DNA of 64,000 bases from an uncultured Bizionia sp. (GTDB lineage Bacteria; Bacteroidota; Bacteroidia; Flavobacteriales; Flavobacteriaceae), in NCBI GenBank assembly GCA_947496215.1, contig CANMCF010000015.1, positions 45,434 through 109,433 on the forward strand, in the 5' to 3' direction. This document shows, one piece after another, positions 26,168 to 34,453 of this stretch. The translations under genes and the position numbers were made by a program. Within the stretch, counting starts at the first letter, position 1. Every line of letters begins with the position of its first letter. The notes beneath the pieces were generated by a model, which saw only the letters and a list, made by a program, of their open reading frames with translations, ran no database searches and was not told the DNA's origin.

Positions 26168-26812
26168 TCAATTAGTGTTCCATTCACTGGGATTCGCGTT
26201 CCATTCGGATAGAGGTTGCAATTGTTCTTCTGTGATGTAACTGCTGTCCAATGCTTCCTTTAACAAGTTTTCATAATTGCCAAGCGTGTGCAGTGTTATG
26301 TTTTCTGTCTCAAAATTCTTGTCTGCAACATCAAAGCCATAAGAAAAGATGGCGACCATGCCTTTAACGTTTACTTTAGCCTCTTTTAAAGCCTTGACAG
26401 CATTCAAGCTACTTTTACCTGTGCTTATCAGGTCTTCTACCACGACTACATTTTGGCCACTTTCAATAAAGCCTTCTATTTGGTTTTGGCGACCATGCTT
26501 CTTAGCTTCCGGTCTTACATATACAAAAGGCAATCCCAAGTATTCGGCAACCAACATTCCAATGCCTATGGCACCAGTGGCAACTCCAGCAATAACATCT
26601 GGTTTGCCGTAATGTTGTTCTATGAACTTTGCCATTTCCTCTCTTATGTAATTTCTAATGGGAGGAAAGGACAGTATGATGCGATTGTCACAATAAATTG
26701 GTGATTTCCAGCCAGAAGCCCAAGTGAAGGGATCTTTAGGTTGTAGTTTTATCGCATTGATTTGTAATAAAACTTTTGCGGTTTGTCTAGCGATGTGTTT
26801 GTCAAAAATCAT
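26168..26812 (-). CDS. pyrE: orotate phosphoribosyltransferase
   Basis: Converts orotate and PRPP to orotidine 5'-monophosphate in pyrimidine synthesis. The start is placed at ATG 26812 (MIFDKHIARQ), giving 214 residues, the usual size; a start at 26887 would add a 25-residue hydrophobic stretch not found in the family and would put the promoter inside the gene. The PRPP motif is VVVVEDLISTGKSSLNA, and the flexible-loop region RPEAKKHGRQNQIEG carries the catalytic Lys. The -7 box sits just 5 bases before this ATG, which supports both the start and a nearly leaderless mRNA. Confidence 0.96.
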   Translation of the reverse strand: MIFDKHIARQTAKVLLQINAIKLQPKDPFTWASGWKSPIYCDNRIILSFPPIRNYIREEMAKFIEQHYGKPDVIAGVATGAIGIGMLVAEYLGLPFVYVRPEAKKHGRQNQIEGFIESGQNVVVVEDLISTGKSSLNAVKALKEAKVNVKGMVAIFSYGFDVADKNFETENITLHTLGNYENLLKEALDSSYITEEQLQPLSEWNANPSEWNTN

Positions 26813-26817
26813 AGATG

Positions 26818-26825
26818 CAAAAATA
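26818..26825 (-). promoter_or_regulatory. -7 promoter element of pyrE, adjacent to the start codon
   Basis: On the minus strand the sequence is TATTTTTG (exact TAnnTTTG), then 5 bases, then the ATG at 26812. Transcription would begin at or within a base or two of the start codon. The -33 position reads TTAC, a weak match. Confidence 0.5.
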
Positions 26826-26942
26826 AGCATTAATTTATTTTTAAAGTAATACTTGATAAATGAAAAAATATTTTTTTTTGGAGACATCTCTCTTTGGGAT
26901 TTTTTGTTAGATTTACCGACCTTTAATACTTTAATCTAATCT

Positions 26943-27524
26943 ATGCAGCGCATTTTTGTAAATGACAAGCCTATTATTTTAACCTCCCAGGTTGAAAAGG
27001 AAACCGATTTTAAAAACTTCCTCCTCAAGGATGTCGATATGGATACAGTGGTCAGGACTTTATCCAACAAAAAGGTGAAATCTGTAAGGTTGATTCACCA
27101 TAGCGAAAAAAAAATGCTTAAGAAATTTCTTAAGAAATTGCCTAATGTGATTGCTGGAGGTGGGAAGGTTTACAATAACGACAATGATATCCTTTTTATT
27201 TACAGAAACAATAAATGGGACTTGCCAAAAGGGAAGGTCGAAGGAAATGAATCTATTGAATCTACTGCTATTAGAGAGGTTGAAGAGGAAACAGGGGTAA
27301 AAGGAGTTAGTATTACCAAGCCATTGGAAACAACTTATCACCTTTTTAAGCGAAATGGCAAGCTAAAGATTAAAATCACCCATTGGTTTGAAATGAAAAC
27401 CAGTTTTAATGGTGACTTGTGGCCTCAGGAGAATGAAGGGATTACGAGAGTGGAATGGTTGAATGCAGAGCAAACGGCCAAAGCACTTAAAAACTCCTAT
27501 GCAAATATCAAGCTACTTGTTTAG
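26943..27524 (+). CDS. Nudix hydrolase
   Basis: A 193-residue protein with an intact Nudix box at residues 97-119: GKVEGNES, then REVEEETGV, with all required Gly, Glu and Arg positions. About 70 residues precede the Nudix domain, including a basic KKMLKKFLKKLP stretch. The enzyme should cleave a nucleoside diphosphate linked to another moiety, in the cytoplasm; the substrate is unknown. It is transcribed divergently from pyrE, and the two are neighbours in other Flavobacteriaceae as I recall. Confidence 0.92.
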   Translation: MQRIFVNDKPIILTSQVEKETDFKNFLLKDVDMDTVVRTLSNKKVKSVRLIHHSEKKMLKKFLKKLPNVIAGGGKVYNNDNDILFIYRNNKWDLPKGKVEGNESIESTAIREVEEETGVKGVSITKPLETTYHLFKRNGKLKIKITHWFEMKTSFNGDLWPQENEGITRVEWLNAEQTAKALKNSYANIKLLV

Positions 27525-27554
27525 TATTGGTAAGGTTATTGAAGCTTTCTTTTT

Positions 27555-28193
27555 TTAGATGATTTGTCTTCGCCCCATAATGATGGTGTGCACCTCGATG
27601 GCATTGTCTTTTTTAATGTAATTTTTGTGCCCTATGCTTATGACATCAAAATTATTTTTGGAGAATTCTTGTTTTAGGTGCTTTAAATTATGATAGTAAA
27701 AATATGTTCTATCACCGCTACTTCCTTCGATGTAACCTGAAAAATCATAAGTACCTTCTACAAAACTGAGGTAGAGTATCCCATTGTCATCCAATAGGAG
27801 GGTACAGTTTTTTATCAAAGTATCACAATCTGATTGGGATAGGTATGGTATTCCGAAACCACAAATGATCCCATTGAATTTTGTGGTTAACGTGTTGATG
27901 TCCCTTATGTCCATTTGTATGAAATGAGCATTCGGATTGTTTTTTTGGGAAAGTGTTATCATGTTCGAGGCTATGTCTATTCCTTGAACATCACAGTTTG
28001 GTATTTTGGACAATATGTACTTGGTTATATTGCCTGGACCGCAACCGATGTCCAAAACTTTTGGCTTCTCAGTTTTTAAATGTTCACAAAACAAATCGTA
28101 AGTGTCGTTATATAGATTCAAGTTCATAAACTTGTCTTCATATAACGACGCTAGGTTATTCCATGTTTCAAAGGTCTCTTTATAACGGTCCAT
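27555..28193 (-). CDS. class I SAM-dependent methyltransferase
   Basis: A 212-residue Rossmann-fold methyltransferase. Motif I is VLDIGCGPGN (residues 46-55), the acidic loop is DVQGIDIASNMI, motif II is HFIQMDIRDIN, and post-motif regions are GIICGFGIPYLS and LLLDDNGILYLSFVEG. No membrane or signal sequence is present. The substrate cannot be inferred. It starts 16 bases before the M1 peptidase stop region, and the same orientation suggests they may share transcription. Confidence 0.9.
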   Translation of the reverse strand: MDRYKETFETWNNLASLYEDKFMNLNLYNDTYDLFCEHLKTEKPKVLDIGCGPGNITKYILSKIPNCDVQGIDIASNMITLSQKNNPNAHFIQMDIRDINTLTTKFNGIICGFGIPYLSQSDCDTLIKNCTLLLDDNGILYLSFVEGTYDFSGYIEGSSGDRTYFYYHNLKHLKQEFSKNNFDVISIGHKNYIKKDNAIEVHTIIMGRRQII

Positions 28194-28209
28194 TGCAATA
28201 CAGTATATT

Positions 28210-30069
28210 TTATTCTGCTTTATATCCTAGGATGTCATCGACAGTATTTGCCGTTACAGAGTGATAGTTCGGACGAGCTTTTTTGTATATCGCCATAGCT
28301 TCTGCTACTTTATCACTGTTTTTGTAAGCTTTGAAAATGGTTGAAACATACCAACGTCTGCCTACATTGGTCAAGAATGCTTCAATGTTGTCATCTATGT
28401 TGTTTCCTCTATAATCATATGTTATGGCTTTTTCAAACCAAACCATGGCAATGTATGAGTTGTTGGAATTTGTCAGGTCGAAAGCATTGTCAATTAATGT
28501 TAATTGATCTGTAGTGATTTCTTTGGGAAAGTTACGAACGAAATGAACCCATTCTTGCGTCGTCCAATCTTTTGTCATATCAACGTCAACTTTGTTTTTA
28601 CGAATGAATTCCGATAATGTCTTTTCTACCCCTCTAAATCTGTCGGAAGTTATTTTAGATTGATTCTTTGGAATTCCAGCTTTATAGATCCACTCTTCGG
28701 TGTTGAAAGTGACTTGATGTTTATCCAAAAGGTTTGTGTTTAAGTAGGTAATGAACCTTTCGGTAGTCATTGTAGAGAAAGCATGAGATCTAAAATAGTT
28801 TTTTAAAAAGGTATCAAATCGTTCTCTACCTACGGTTTCTTCCAGAGTTCTCAAAAACAAGTACCCTTTGTCGTAGGCAATGCTATTCATTCCATCATCT
28901 GGGTTGCGTCCTTTTAAGTTGAGTTTTAGTTTTGTATCTTCCGGGCTATCCTTGAAGCCTTCCAATTCCTCCTCCAAGTCTTGTCTTCCTATAAGAGCTA
29001 GCATATTGGCTCTGTCTTTTCCGTATAGAGCTTCCATGATGCGTAATTCAAAGTAAACGGTAAAGCCTTCATTTAACCAGAAATCGTCCCAAGTGGCATT
29101 GGTTACCAAGTTTCCTGACCAAGAATGGGCTAACTCGTGAGCAATTAATGATGTCAAACTCTTATCTCCAGCAATAACCGTTGGTGTGGCAAATGTCAAA
29201 CGTGGATTTTCCATTCCTCCAAAAGGAAAGCTTGGAGGCAATACAATAACGTCGAACTGTTCCCAGTCGTAGGTCCCATAAAGGTTTTCGGCAGCTGAAA
29301 CCATCTTTTCCATATCCGAGAATTCTTGATGTGCCTTTTCTAACAAGGATTTTTCTGCATAAATTCCTGTTCTTTCACTCACAGCCTTGTACTCTATGTT
29401 ACCAACAGACAATGCTATTAGGTAAGGAGAAATGGCTTGTCGCATTTTAAAGTTATAGATGCCATCTGTAGTTTTTTTCTTTGGGTTTTGGGCACTCATT
29501 ACCGCCATTAGAGAATTAGGTACCTTTACAGAAGCATTGTAAGTAACCCTAATCTGCGGACTATCTTGTATGGGTATCCATGTTCGTGTCAAGATTGCCT
29601 GACCTTGGGTAAATAAGAATGGATGTGTCTTATCTGCTGTTTGTTGTGGGGTTAACCATTGTAGGGCTTCTGTTTTTTCAGTGGTATTGTAATGAACGGT
29701 AATGGTTTTTGTGTCTACACCAATTGGAATCTTCAAAGCGCTCCCCAACTGCTCGTTAAAACTCCCAAGTGAGAATTTAACTTCTTTTTCATCAGCAAAT
29801 ACTTTATGGATTTCTAAGAATTTTGTGTCTAGGACAATTACGGAAGCATCATTGTTGTTAATGTCGTAAGTGGCAGTCCCTTTTATTTGTTTCGTTCCAA
29901 AATCAACGGTGATGTCAAGATTCAGGTGTGTGACGACTGCTTCATTGGGTTTGGCAAAAGAGTGTGGTTCTTCCACATATTTTTTTGTCATTGTTTCTTC
30001 TTTTTTGGAGTCGGAGCAACTTGTCAAACAAATTAAGACCAAAAAGCTTAAAAGGTTTATTTTTTTCAT
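28210..30069 (-). CDS. M1 family aminopeptidase lipoprotein
   Basis: A 619-residue zinc aminopeptidase. Lipobox LTSC (Cys18) indicates export and lipid anchoring. The substrate-recognition motif is GGMEN (284-288), the zinc site is HELAH (311-315) with Glu334 in WLNEGF, and the C-terminal helical part (about 480-615) resembles leukotriene A4 hydrolase/aminopeptidase B. It should trim N-terminal residues from peptides in the periplasm or at the cell surface. Together with the M14 and M28 enzymes in this window it fits a peptide-scavenging lifestyle. Confidence 0.94.
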   Translation of the reverse strand: MKKINLLSFLVLICLTSCSDSKKEETMTKKYVEEPHSFAKPNEAVVTHLNLDITVDFGTKQIKGTATYDINNNDASVIVLDTKFLEIHKVFADEKEVKFSLGSFNEQLGSALKIPIGVDTKTITVHYNTTEKTEALQWLTPQQTADKTHPFLFTQGQAILTRTWIPIQDSPQIRVTYNASVKVPNSLMAVMSAQNPKKKTTDGIYNFKMRQAISPYLIALSVGNIEYKAVSERTGIYAEKSLLEKAHQEFSDMEKMVSAAENLYGTYDWEQFDVIVLPPSFPFGGMENPRLTFATPTVIAGDKSLTSLIAHELAHSWSGNLVTNATWDDFWLNEGFTVYFELRIMEALYGKDRANMLALIGRQDLEEELEGFKDSPEDTKLKLNLKGRNPDDGMNSIAYDKGYLFLRTLEETVGRERFDTFLKNYFRSHAFSTMTTERFITYLNTNLLDKHQVTFNTEEWIYKAGIPKNQSKITSDRFRGVEKTLSEFIRKNKVDVDMTKDWTTQEWVHFVRNFPKEITTDQLTLIDNAFDLTNSNNSYIAMVWFEKAITYDYRGNNIDDNIEAFLTNVGRRWYVSTIFKAYKNSDKVAEAMAIYKKARPNYHSVTANTVDDILGYKAE

Positions 30070-30143
30070 GATGTAGTTTTTGTGGGACTAATGTATTATT
30101 TAATTTTATAAATTGAATGTCGTAAATGTGTTTTATTGTAGAG

Positions 30144-30584
30144 TCACTTAGAAGTTGTCTCAACATCTGCCCAAGTATCCCAGATATTCTTCAATAAAAT
30201 TTTGAATTGTGTAGAGTCACTACCAACTTCTATTTGGTCGAATAAGTCATGCATTTCTCCTCGAAGATTCGGATATTTGTTTGTAATGACCATTATGTCG
30301 TTCCAAGCTGCCTCGTGGGTTTTGAAAGCCTTGCTAAATATCTCAGGGCAATTGTTGTAATTGAATTGATTTATTTCGTTGGTGTAATTTGTTAAGCTTT
30401 TGCTCAACGAGACTTGTTTGCAGGATGCGTTTCGAATTTTGCCCAAGGAATCATCTTGTTTTAGAATGTTATCGATGCATTCCTTTTGGGAAACCAAATC
30501 TGAATGTTTTGAACTTTTATCTTTTTTACAAGATGCTACACTAAACATAATTAGTAGGAGTGCCATTTGTGCTCTATGTTTCAT
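30144..30584 (-). CDS. hypothetical lipoprotein
   Basis: A 146-residue protein with lipobox VASC (Cys19) followed by a KKDKSSKH linker. The mature part is helical and contains three Cys residues (ECID, NASCKQ, NNCPEIF) that might form a disulfide. I do not recognise a family. It sits between the M1 and M14 peptidase genes on the same strand, 24 bases downstream of the M14 stop, so it may be co-transcribed with them. Confidence 0.7.
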   Translation of the reverse strand: MKHRAQMALLLIMFSVASCKKDKSSKHSDLVSQKECIDNILKQDDSLGKIRNASCKQVSLSKSLTNYTNEINQFNYNNCPEIFSKAFKTHEAAWNDIMVITNKYPNLRGEMHDLFDQIEVGSDSTQFKILLKNIWDTWADVETTSK

Positions 30585-30608
30585 TTTCAGTATTTAACGA
30601 TTGGTAAA

Positions 30609-32342
30609 TTATTCCACCCTATACACTGGATATTGTAAATGGGCTTTTTCGTAATTGTCGCTCTGTTTGTGAATCCAATCCAATTGGGCATACCAGTTTT
30701 TAGAAAAACTTTCATCTATTTTCTTCTTTTCATCAAAAGCTTGTTTCAATGCTTTGTTTGCATTTAATAGCGCTTTTGCCTTGTCTTCCCATACATAGGG
30801 AGAAAAACCTTCTTTTTGTTGTAGGATGGTGTCGAAGAAATTCCAATTGAAAAAGGAGTCGGGCGCTTGTGGTTCCAAGGTTTCAATAATATAGCGAATT
30901 CCCTTTTGATTAGTATTTACGATGTAATCTCCAGTCTTGAACTTCAATATGATCTTATTTGGGGTTACAACTGTATTATAATGCAGGTAATGACCTTCAT
31001 ATGGTGTTTTTCTACTTTCATAAGAATCTATCTTATAACTTTCAACCTTTAACGTTGAGTCTTTTTCAAGAGAAGTCATCTCAATGTTGTTTAATCGTAA
31101 TAGATCAATGACGTTATGCCATCCCTTAGGAATTATATATGCACTTGGGATGGTGATTGTTTTTTTAGGCTTGAAGTAATTTTTATAGGAAACTTCCTTT
31201 GTGAAAGGCTTGTTGGAGTCAAACTTCAAACGTTGGGCATTTGTAACCTCACTAGGTATCATTTTTCCTTCAAAGCCCTTGAAGTTCAAAGTGGAAGTCT
31301 TGCTTGTGTCCACTTGCCAATTTATTGTATATGTGTATCCTTTTTTTAAGGAAGCAAGGCTTTTTGCCCTTAATGTTTTTATGGTTTCGCTGTCATTGTC
31401 CATTATATCAACCATGGCCCTCATTAATTCATAAGTGCCTTCCACTCTTTGTTTGTAGGGTTTTAACATATGTGTTTCTACCATCATGCCTAACGTGTTG
31501 AACAATGTCGTATAACCAGTGGAATAGCGAGGAGAGTCAAAAAATTGAGTAAAACCTCTTTCTGGCACATTGTTGAAGACATTGACGTAAGGTGTGATGT
31601 CCCAGTTCTTGTCGATTAGTCTTTTTTCAAGATTGGGCATCATCTCGGTATGCAGGTAATGTCCTAGGTCTCCTCCTAATTTGTTATGTTGAGTAAACAA
31701 GTGAGTTAATGTGTATTGGTAGTCTGCACCATTGCTTACATGGTTGTCTATGAATACATCTGGCTTTACCAGATGGAAGATTTTAGCAAAAGCTTTGGCG
31801 TTTTTAGTGTCGGATTTTATAAAATCTCTATTTAGGTCATAATTACGGGCATTACCTCTAAAACCATAGGATTTTGGGCCGTTTTGATTAGTGCGAGTTC
31901 CTGTATTCCTATTTAGACTTCCTCCAACGTTGTAAACAGGTATGGTAACCAAAACGGTATTTTTTGGCATCTCAATTTTCCCTTGGACAATGTCTCTGTA
32001 AAGTAACATAGTCGCATCGATGCCATCACTTTCACCTGGGTGGATACCATTGTTTATAAGCAACAAGCGCTTGTTTTTTCTTATTTCCGGAAAATTGAAG
32101 CTTGCATCTGGATTTAATGTGACGATATGTAGGGGTTCGCCGGAATCTGTTTCACCAATGGCTTGAATCGAAATTTCAGGATATGTCTTCGCTAGGTTTG
32201 AATAATAAGAAATGACTTGCTTGTAAGTAGCAGTTTCCGTGCCTTTGGATATTTCGAATGACGTTGTAAAATCTGTATTTGGTTTATTCGTTTTCGAAGT
32301 GCATGAAACTAAGATTAATGCTATGATGACAAGTTTTTTCAT
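30609..32342 (-). CDS. M14 family metallocarboxypeptidase lipoprotein
   Basis: A 577-residue protein. The start is placed at ATG 32342 (MKKLVIIALILVSC), which gives a clean lipobox with Cys14; the upstream alternative at 32387 would bury it. The M14 zinc site begins HPGESDG (His101, Glu104), and the third ligand is probably the His of FIDNHVSN, followed by YQYTLTHLF. The domain lies at about 35-300; the C-terminal half is a beta-rich extension usual for the large Bacteroidota M14 proteins. It should act on peptide C-termini outside the inner membrane. Confidence 0.9.
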   Translation of the reverse strand: MKKLVIIALILVSCTSKTNKPNTDFTTSFEISKGTETATYKQVISYYSNLAKTYPEISIQAIGETDSGEPLHIVTLNPDASFNFPEIRKNKRLLLINNGIHPGESDGIDATMLLYRDIVQGKIEMPKNTVLVTIPVYNVGGSLNRNTGTRTNQNGPKSYGFRGNARNYDLNRDFIKSDTKNAKAFAKIFHLVKPDVFIDNHVSNGADYQYTLTHLFTQHNKLGGDLGHYLHTEMMPNLEKRLIDKNWDITPYVNVFNNVPERGFTQFFDSPRYSTGYTTLFNTLGMMVETHMLKPYKQRVEGTYELMRAMVDIMDNDSETIKTLRAKSLASLKKGYTYTINWQVDTSKTSTLNFKGFEGKMIPSEVTNAQRLKFDSNKPFTKEVSYKNYFKPKKTITIPSAYIIPKGWHNVIDLLRLNNIEMTSLEKDSTLKVESYKIDSYESRKTPYEGHYLHYNTVVTPNKIILKFKTGDYIVNTNQKGIRYIIETLEPQAPDSFFNWNFFDTILQQKEGFSPYVWEDKAKALLNANKALKQAFDEKKKIDESFSKNWYAQLDWIHKQSDNYEKAHLQYPVYRVE

Positions 32343-32362
32343 TGATCTGTTTTTTTTAAGTT

Positions 32363-32370
32363 CAAACTTA
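32363..32370 (-). promoter_or_regulatory. -7 promoter element of the M14 peptidase gene
   Basis: On the minus strand TAAGTTTG, an exact TAnnTTTG match, lies 20 bases before the ATG at 32342, which supports that start over one at 32387 because the longer frame would run across the promoter. Confidence 0.45.
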
Positions 32371-32594
32371 CTTAAAATACAACACATTTACTAGGCAAAG
32401 TCGATGCCTGTAACTAAAAAGCCTTTTAATTTGACTATTCATTAATTTGGTGTAGGCTTAAACTGTAAAAGAGCATAGGATTGGTATGTGAAATTAACTT
32501 TTGCCATTGCTGCATGTTTGATAATCACCCGATTATATTGGGAGTCAGTCGTAGAATTTAAGAAGGAGTACCTTCATATTATCTCTGATTTAGA
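32371..32594. other. divergent intergenic DNA between M14 peptidase and SulP genes
   Basis: Part of a 303-base gap (32343-32645). Apart from the two promoters at its ends I see no coding frame, hairpin or repeat. Confidence 0.5.
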
Positions 32595-32625
32595 TTTGTA
32601 CATCTCTTAATTAACCGTACTTTTG
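32595..32625 (+). promoter_or_regulatory. complete -33/-7 promoter of the SulP gene
   Basis: TTTG at 32595-32598, exactly 19 bases, then TACTTTTG at 32618-32625: the full Bacteroidota housekeeping consensus. The ATG lies 20 bases after the -7 box. It is the best promoter match in the window. Confidence 0.75.
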
Positions 32626-32645
32626 CAGCTTCAAAAAAGAAACCG

Positions 32646-34268
32646 ATGACAGAGTTTATTAGAAAGCGTACTGCTAACGCTAAAAACGATATTTTAAGTG
32701 GAATAACAGTAGCCTTGGCACTAGTGCCAGAGGCGGTTGCTTTTGCATTTGTAGCAGGAGTAGATCCCTTGGTTGGATTATATGCTGCCTTTATGATAGG
32801 TTTTATAACCTCTATCTTCGGGGGAAGACCAGGTATGATTAGTGGAGCAACGGGAGCCTTGGCTGTCGTTATGGTGGCATTGGTGGCCAAAGGGAACGCA
32901 ATGGGAGCAGATGGAGAGCAATTAGGCTTGTACTATTTGTTCGCTACAGTTATATTAATGGGAATCATACAAATGCTTGCTGGTGTTTTCAAGCTAGGTA
33001 AATTTGTTCGTTTGATACCACATCCAGTAATGATGGGGTTTGTAAATGGTTTGGCCATAGTGATTTTCTTGTCACAATTGGGGATGTTTAAAGAAACCAT
33101 TGGAGGGGAAAAGATATGGATGCAAGGAAATCCTCTTTGGATTATGATTGGACTAGTCGCGCTAACAATGGGAATCATGTTCGGGTTACCCAAGTTGACC
33201 AAAAAACTACCAGAAGCATTAATAGCCATTTTAGTAGTGTCAGCCATTGTGATATTTGGAAACCTTGACGTAGCAACAGTTGGTAGTTTTATCAAAGATG
33301 GAGGAGGAGAAGGTTTAAAAGGAGGCTTGCCTAGCTTTCAATGGGATATATTCAGCAAAGTGCCTTTTAATTTGGATACCTTGATGTTTATTGGACCCTA
33401 TGCATTGATTCTTGCTGCGATAGGTTTGATAGAATCCTTGATGACCTTGAATTTGGTAGATGAGTTGACCGAAACGAGGGGAAACTCAAATAGAGAATGT
33501 TTGGCTCAAGGTGGCGCAAACATCATTACTGGACTTTTTGGAGGAATGGGAGGTTGTGCCATGATAGGGCAATCTCTAATAAACATTAAAGGAGGAGGTC
33601 GAGGTCGTCTTTCTGGGATAGTAGCTGCTTTGGCTTTGTTGGGCTTTATCTTATTTGCATCTGGATTGATAGAGCAAGTGCCAATTGCCGCTTTGGTTGG
33701 AGTCATGTTTATGGTAGTGATAGGAACATTTGCTTGGAGTAGTTTCCGAATTTTAAATAAAATACCTTTTAGCGATGTAATCGTGTTGGTGGCTGTTTCC
33801 GCCTTGACCGTAATCTTCGATTTGGCCATTGCAGTAATTTCGGGTGTAATAATAAGTGCTTTGGTATTCTCTTGGGAAAATGCCAAGCGTATTAGAGCTC
33901 GTAAACGAGTAAAGGAAGATGGAACCAAAGTATACGAAATATGGGGGCCATTGTTTTTTGGAAGCATCATTGCATTCAATGAAAAATTCGATGTCAAGGA
34001 TGACCCTGAAAATGTTGAAATTGATTTCATTGAGTCTAGGGTGAGTGATCATTCGGCTTTGGAAGCCATTTTTAATTTGGTGGAAAAATATGAAGGAGAA
34101 GGAAAGACAATTAAACTCAAGCATTTGAGCGAAGATTGCAAAGCCTTGTTGTATAAAGCTAGTCCCAAGTTCAGGGAAGTCATAGTAGAGGCCGTCGACG
34201 ATCCACGTTATCACTTGGCTGCAAATCCAGAAAAGTTTACAAAACCACTTTCGGAATACAAACTATAA
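32646..34268 (+). CDS. SulP family anion transporter
   Basis: A 540-residue SLC26/SulP transporter with 10-14 membrane helices in the first 400 residues and a cytoplasmic STAS domain at about 430-530. Family stretches are the start DILSGITVALALVPEAVAFAF, GLYAAFMIGFITSIFGGRPGMISGATGA, and FGGMGGCAMIGQSLINIKGG. It may carry sulfate, bicarbonate or another anion with sodium or protons; the ion cannot be read from the sequence, and no sulfate-assimilation or carbonic anhydrase gene is adjacent. It has a full consensus promoter and a terminator directly at its stop codon. Confidence 0.94.
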   Translation: MTEFIRKRTANAKNDILSGITVALALVPEAVAFAFVAGVDPLVGLYAAFMIGFITSIFGGRPGMISGATGALAVVMVALVAKGNAMGADGEQLGLYYLFATVILMGIIQMLAGVFKLGKFVRLIPHPVMMGFVNGLAIVIFLSQLGMFKETIGGEKIWMQGNPLWIMIGLVALTMGIMFGLPKLTKKLPEALIAILVVSAIVIFGNLDVATVGSFIKDGGGEGLKGGLPSFQWDIFSKVPFNLDTLMFIGPYALILAAIGLIESLMTLNLVDELTETRGNSNRECLAQGGANIITGLFGGMGGCAMIGQSLINIKGGGRGRLSGIVAALALLGFILFASGLIEQVPIAALVGVMFMVVIGTFAWSSFRILNKIPFSDVIVLVAVSALTVIFDLAIAVISGVIISALVFSWENAKRIRARKRVKEDGTKVYEIWGPLFFGSIIAFNEKFDVKDDPENVEIDFIESRVSDHSALEAIFNLVEKYEGEGKTIKLKHLSEDCKALLYKASPKFREVIVEAVDDPRYHLAANPEKFTKPLSEYKL

Positions 34269-34307
34269 ACCAAAACAAGCTTCAATTATGAAGCTTGTTT
34301 TGGTTTA
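34266..34307 (+). terminator. terminator beginning in the SulP stop codon
   Basis: An 18-bp perfect stem: 34266-34283 pairs with 34290-34307 around the loop AATTAT. The left arm includes the TAA stop itself. The U-run is folded into the stem (GTTTTGGTTTA), as in several Bacteroidota terminators. Confidence 0.75.
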
Positions 34308-34453
34308 TGAGAATGTTGTTCATTATTTAGAGCAGAGCTTTTTTCAAAGGAGAGTGTACAGTCTTCTAGAAAAAGATAACATTCATCGAATACTTGATTT
34401 GTTTTCAATAGATTGTAAGTAAAGCCATTATATTTTGTTAAATTGTTGTTCAT

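Noticed and set aside
33506..34214. Minus-strand frames of 153-174 codons inside the SulP gene
   Set aside because: They lie fully within a well-supported SulP coding region and show no protein family features.
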